This document shows positions 31,301 through 33,898 of a stretch of 33,898 nt of DNA, in pieces (the stretch's first letter is position 1; each line of letters opens with the position of its first letter). Under the pieces are notes generated by a model that worked only from the letters and a program-made list of their open reading frames with translations, was not told the DNA's origin and did not search any database. A program made the position numbers and the translations under genes. This DNA is from Frigidibacter albus (GTDB taxonomy: Bacteria > Pseudomonadota > Alphaproteobacteria > Rhodobacterales > Rhodobacteraceae), in the NCBI RefSeq assembly GCF_009908165.1, contig NZ_JAAAUC010000018.1, forward strand, positions 1 through 33,898. The letters run 5' to 3'.

Positions 31301-33539
31301 CCTGAACGCGGTTCTCCTCGCGGGTCAGAAGTGTCGCCTCCTCCAGCCAGGACACGGCGGTCTTGACGCGGGTGTCATCGGTCGCGCTGTCGCGCTCGAA
31401 CTCCTGGTCGCGTTCGGCCCGGACAATCTCACCGGCCGTCGCCACGACCTCGCCCTTCTTCTTGCCGCGCTCGTCCAGCCGCCGCAGCGCCTTGAGGATC
31501 GCTCCGATCTCGTGCCGGGCAAGCCGCGAGCGGGCAGAGAGCGAGAACTGCCGCTCTACATCCTCGGAGGCGAACAGCAGCACGCAATTGGCATGGGCGC
31601 GGTCCCGGCCGGCGCGGCCCGCTTCCTGCAGGTAGTTCTCCAGCGATCCGGGAATGTCACCGTGGATGACCAGGCGGATGTCGGGCTTGTCGATCCCCAT
31701 GCCAAAGGCGTTGGTCGCGGCGATGATCCGCAAGGCGCCGATGCGGAAGCGTTCCTGCACGTCGCGCTTCTCGTCGGCGGTCAGACCCGCATGGAAACGC
31801 TCGGCCAGCAGGCCCTGCTGCTTGAGGAAATCCGCCACGCGCTCTGTCTCGCCGCGCGTCGCGCAATAGATCACCGCGCCCGACGCGCCCTCCTGCGGTA
31901 GCTTGGCCTCGATCACGTCGAGGATGTCGGTCAGCTTGGTGTTCCGCTGCGTCTCGCGCACCTCGAAGCTGAGGTTGGTGCGCACCGCGCCGCCATCGAG
32001 CAGCATCAAATCGGCCCCCAGGCGCGTCTGGAAGTGCTCGCAGATATCCCGCACCACCTCGGGCTTGGCGGTCGCGGTCAGGCACAGCACCGGCGCCGGC
32101 GCCGGTGGAAGATCGCCCGAGAACTCCTTGATAAAGCGCGAGATGTAGCGGTAATCCGGCCGGAAATCGTGGCCCCATTTCGACACGCAATGCGCCTCGT
32201 CCAGCACCCAGAGCCCGACCTCGCGCTGCGCCAGGACGGACCGCACGGAGCTGCTGCGCAGCTGCTCGGGCGAGATCAGCAGCATCGCCGCCTCGCCCAT
32301 CCGCACCTGGTCCATCGCGTTCTGGCGCTCCGGCATCGACAGCATGCCGTTGATGGTGACAGCGGAGGAGATGCCCGCCCGCTCCATCCCCTGCACCTGA
32401 TCGGACATCAGCGCGACCAAGGGGGAGATCACCACCGTTAGCGCCCCGGTCTTGTCGAACTTCGACAGCGCCGGGATCTGGTAGCAGACCGACTTGCCGG
32501 TGCCGGTCGGCAAGATGCCAAGGATGCTCGCGCCGTGCATCGCCTCGTCCACGATCCGCTCTTGCAGGGGGCGGCCCATGTCGTCCACCGGCTGCGGACG
32601 GAAGGCATCGAAGCCGAACCACCGCGACAGAGCGCGCACGGGATCGTTCTTCTCGCGGCACCAGGCGCAGTCCGGGCTGTCGCAATCGGTGTCGCGCAGA
32701 TGGCGCACGATCAGCGCTGCCTCGCGGAACCGCATCCGCACCCAGGGTGGCATGACGGACTCGCCCCCCGCCACGGTGATCCAGGACAGCGCATAGGCCA
32801 TCGGCCAGCCCAGTTGCGGGCTGGAGAGCCGACCCAGCGTCTGTTCCACCCGGTGCCCGCAGGCGCGGTCGTCAAGCATCCTCAGGATGGCTGTTTCCGC
32901 TGCCGGGGCCGTTGGTGCCTCTGCGCCGCGGACATGGCGGAACAAGGCGTCGAAGCCCGCGGCGCCCTCCGCCCGGGTGGTCAGGAAATGGTAGGCGGTC
33001 AGGGCGTAGGGGTCTTCCACATTCAGCCGTTCGAACGCGGCAAGCTGGTTCTCAAGCACTTGGAAGACCAGAAGTGCGTCCAGCTCGGGATCATTCACAT
33101 GGCCTGCCTGAAGGCGCCCGTCCTGATAGTGTTTGACCAGATGGTGGTAGGGATTGCGCGGGAAGGCGAGCGGGTTCAGCCACAGCGTGTCGATGGGCGA
33201 GGCGGCCAGCCGGTGCAGACGCGGCCGGGCTGCCGCAAGGTGCGGCAGGTCATGCTGCAGGATGTTGTGCCCGATCAGATGGTCCGCGCCCTCCAGAGCC
33301 GCCTCCAGCCGGTCCAGCGCTGTGGCCAAGTCGCCCTTGCGCGACAGGATGGGTGGGGCTCCATCGGCCCGAACGGCCGCCAGCGCAAAGATCCGCGCGG
33401 TTCGAGGGTCAACCTCCAGATCGACAGACACGCAGCACGCCAGAAACCTGTTCAGCGGGTCAGGCATCGAGCCGAAATTATCCAGAGCAATCATACGGTA
33501 GAACAGACACCGATCATTGTCGCGCGACAAGAGAAACAT
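28362..33539 (-). CDS. Exonuclease-RecQ-UvrD fusion helicase/nuclease
   Basis: The protein has 1725 aa; the start is uncertain (ATG 33539, or ATGs 15 or 24 codons later, none with a clear ribosome site). Residues about 35-160 form a DEDDh-like 3'-5' exonuclease (VSVDLEVD, HNILQHDLPHL, AGHVNDPELDA). A small cysteine cluster CDSPDCAWC follows near 290. About 335-720 is a RecQ-type SF2 helicase: ILPTGTGKSVCYQ (345), WVLDEAHCVSKWGHDFRPDY (447), AVIYCATRGETERV and QEAGRAGRDR (638). About 720-1120 is winged-helix/unknown. About 1130-1600 is an SF1A UvrD-like helicase: LAGPGSGKTRVL (1138), VDEYQD (1257), AVGDDDQNIYAFAG, TAHRAKGLEF and FYVAMTRARRSL. It lies alone between tRNA-Phe and an IS66 end, so it is probably accessory DNA; an anti-phage role is inference. 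Confidence 0.85.
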   Translation of the reverse strand: MFLLSRDNDRCLFYRMIALDNFGSMPDPLNRFLACCVSVDLEVDPRTARIFALAAVRADGAPPILSRKGDLATALDRLEAALEGADHLIGHNILQHDLPHLAAARPRLHRLAASPIDTLWLNPLAFPRNPYHHLVKHYQDGRLQAGHVNDPELDALLVFQVLENQLAAFERLNVEDPYALTAYHFLTTRAEGAAGFDALFRHVRGAEAPTAPAAETAILRMLDDRACGHRVEQTLGRLSSPQLGWPMAYALSWITVAGGESVMPPWVRMRFREAALIVRHLRDTDCDSPDCAWCREKNDPVRALSRWFGFDAFRPQPVDDMGRPLQERIVDEAMHGASILGILPTGTGKSVCYQIPALSKFDKTGALTVVISPLVALMSDQVQGMERAGISSAVTINGMLSMPERQNAMDQVRMGEAAMLLISPEQLRSSSVRSVLAQREVGLWVLDEAHCVSKWGHDFRPDYRYISRFIKEFSGDLPPAPAPVLCLTATAKPEVVRDICEHFQTRLGADLMLLDGGAVRTNLSFEVRETQRNTKLTDILDVIEAKLPQEGASGAVIYCATRGETERVADFLKQQGLLAERFHAGLTADEKRDVQERFRIGALRIIAATNAFGMGIDKPDIRLVIHGDIPGSLENYLQEAGRAGRDRAHANCVLLFASEDVERQFSLSARSRLARHEIGAILKALRRLDERGKKKGEVVATAGEIVRAERDQEFERDSATDDTRVKTAVSWLEEATLLTREENRVQVFPSSLRIRTLEEVGGILSKANITGTRCAQLLAIVQHLMNAPADQGVSTDELSGVSGLTGGGLNKAMADLEVLGIAMNDLVVTARVHVGVEGQSRQRFELASRLELDMIAMMREADPDAESAGGIPLHLSETCQALRDAGHAAVRPDILERLLRGIARDGRDQDGGRGNIRLRKASRNTLQVTLQRSWAALEQTATLRRQAAELLMAHLLGKVSKGTRGKDIQVETTMGNLLATLTGDAFLRGSGVQDMTKLMERGLLWLHEQEVISLGKGLTVFRPAMTVHLNPEPRAFTQKDFIPLEEHYAEQTIQTHVMAAYAEKGLAAMDQAQRLSEDYFVLDRDAFLRRWMPGKGVEIRRQTTGTSWKTIVDALGNPVQQKIVSDDREQTNVLVLAGPGSGKTRVLVHRIAYLIRVKREDPREILVLSYNRHAAAEIRARLRHLIGDEANHVTVSTCHALAMRLVGASFAGASAEARDFDGIVMEAVRLLNGEGLGKAEAEAQRDTLIQGYRWILVDEYQDIGPEEYALIAAVAGRSLEDPDLRLSVFAVGDDDQNIYAFAGASIRYIRQFEADYKARAEFLTENYRSTLHIIEAANAVITPAAERMKAGHDITVDRKRSKAAPGGEMAALDPVAQGRVQVLDAPPGDAEQAMAALDELVRLSRLDPGWSWSRAAIISRDWRRLAPVRAYAEALGIPVEMANESLPNIWRLREMQAFVAAMRRDPASLLGIADLVQIVNTLHRNRWSDLIAEGVAALARELADKTMPVPDLVEWFAEWGRDTRSEQRGLLLLTAHRAKGLEFDDVVILNGSWDALSAGEDTDAPRRLFYVAMTRARRSLAIMASGAHTILKRGEGHVLHRKVSPDRDSAMPASYAYEMPSLKLVDLSWPGRLRTGDTSLAAIAAASVGDRVHLVAEGEAWLIKDAHGAKLGRMAKSWSPPRNRTFLRGEVGAIVRWRKSDNKEEYRAHIRREEWEAVLPELVFD

Positions 33540-33705
33540 CGATGCAGGGAGAGCTTCGGGGCATGGCGTTGGTGCAGCGTCACGACGGCAACCGTCGCCA
33601 TAGAGACTCTGACCACGGCCTGGGGTTACTCGTCGCCCGTGCAGACCGCTGTTGCACGCGGGGCGCGCGGGGGCGTGTGGTGTCCGTCGAAGCGTGAAAA
33701 CGGCA

Positions 33706-33741
33706 GTAACCGACGTTACGGACGCGTTACAAACGGGTTAC
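33706..33741 (+). promoter_or_regulatory. Phased GTTAC repeats upstream of the giant helicase gene
   Basis: GTTAC occurs at 33715, 33726 and 33737, exactly 11 bp apart, with an inverted copy (GTAAC) at 33706-33710. The set lies about 170 bases upstream of the minus-strand helicase start and just before the IS66 end. One-turn phasing suggests cooperative protein binding; the role is unknown. Confidence 0.5.
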
Positions 33742-33771
33742 AGCACAACCAATTGAAAAGGTTGTAGTAAA

Positions 33772-33898
33772 GTAAGCGTCCGGCCTGACCGCTATCGGTT
33801 CCAGCGCCAGGGCAGCAGGTCGTCGACCTTTGTGATCTTGTAGTCTGGGATGCGGGCTAGGGTGTCGGCGAGCCAGGCTTGGGGATCGACGGCATTGA
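33772..33898 (-). mobile_element. IS66-family element, one end (runs off the window)
   Basis: The element begins with GTAAGCGTCCGGCCTGACC. IS66 ends characteristically start with GTAA, and the transposase stop lies 20 bases inside. Only the TnpC end is in the window. It follows the phased GTTAC repeats directly. Confidence 0.8.
33792..33898 (-). CDS. IS66-family transposase TnpC, C-terminal fragment
   Basis: The final 35 codons read NAVDPQAWLADTLARIPDYK, then ITKVDDLLPWRWNR and a TAG stop at 33792-33794. This is the well-known C-terminal end of IS66 TnpC (DPQAWL.D.LARI...DLLPW.W). The rest of the gene lies outside the window. Confidence 0.9.
   Translation of the reverse strand, partial: NAVDPQAWLADTLARIPDYKITKVDDLLPWRWNR

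Overview
The window looks like a Rhodobacteraceae (Paracoccus/Rhodobacter-like) chromosome. It is GC-rich, and its right half carries a gene neighbourhood I recognise from that family: murA, DUF2948, hisD, UPF0262, low-molecular-weight phosphatase, infA, maf, RNase E/G, yacG, tRNA-Phe. The genus call is inference from gene content and order, not from a database search.

Layout. (1) Positions 1-127 are the end of an IS3-family insertion sequence, which cuts into an HNH endonuclease gene (128-778). (2) Positions 890-16871 are a complete integrated element of about 16 kb. It is bounded by 26-bp direct repeats, and the right copy is the 3' end of tRNA-Thr(GGT). It encodes a tyrosine integrase beside the tRNA, a serine recombinase, a 1.1 kDa-residue-class (1109 aa) primase-polymerase/helicase, and a minus-strand train of very small genes with start/stop overlaps. 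There is a likely replication origin of twelve 9-bp iterons just downstream of the primase gene. Integrase arm-type repeats with 12-bp spacing lie just inside both ends. I see no capsid, tail, packaging or conjugation genes, so it resembles a phage satellite or small replicating integrative element. Its cargo has lower GC: a two-gene winged-helix-like plus PD-(D/E)XK nuclease operon, a coiled-coil two-TM membrane protein, and small exported proteins. (3) Positions 16924-28078 are housekeeping chromosome, with three apparent insertions: an ATP-grasp-like gene before hisD, a GIY-YIG/DUF4357 gene spliced between hisD and the UPF0262 gene, and an NTF2-like/GNAT/nitrilase group before infA. (4) Positions 28079-33898 lie downstream of tRNA-Phe. 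They hold one 5.2-kb gene encoding an exonuclease-RecQ-UvrD fusion, then helically phased GTTAC repeats, then the end of an IS66 element.

How the parts fit. The integrase and its att/arm sites move the element. The primase-helicase and iteron origin would replicate it after excision. A palindrome over the promoter of the small-gene/replication train suggests a repressed lytic-like programme. The cargo beside attL is where phage satellites usually keep anti-phage genes. The nuclease pair, the membrane protein and the exonuclease-RecQ-UvrD fusion are the best candidates for undescribed defence systems. Their function is inferred from domain content and location only.
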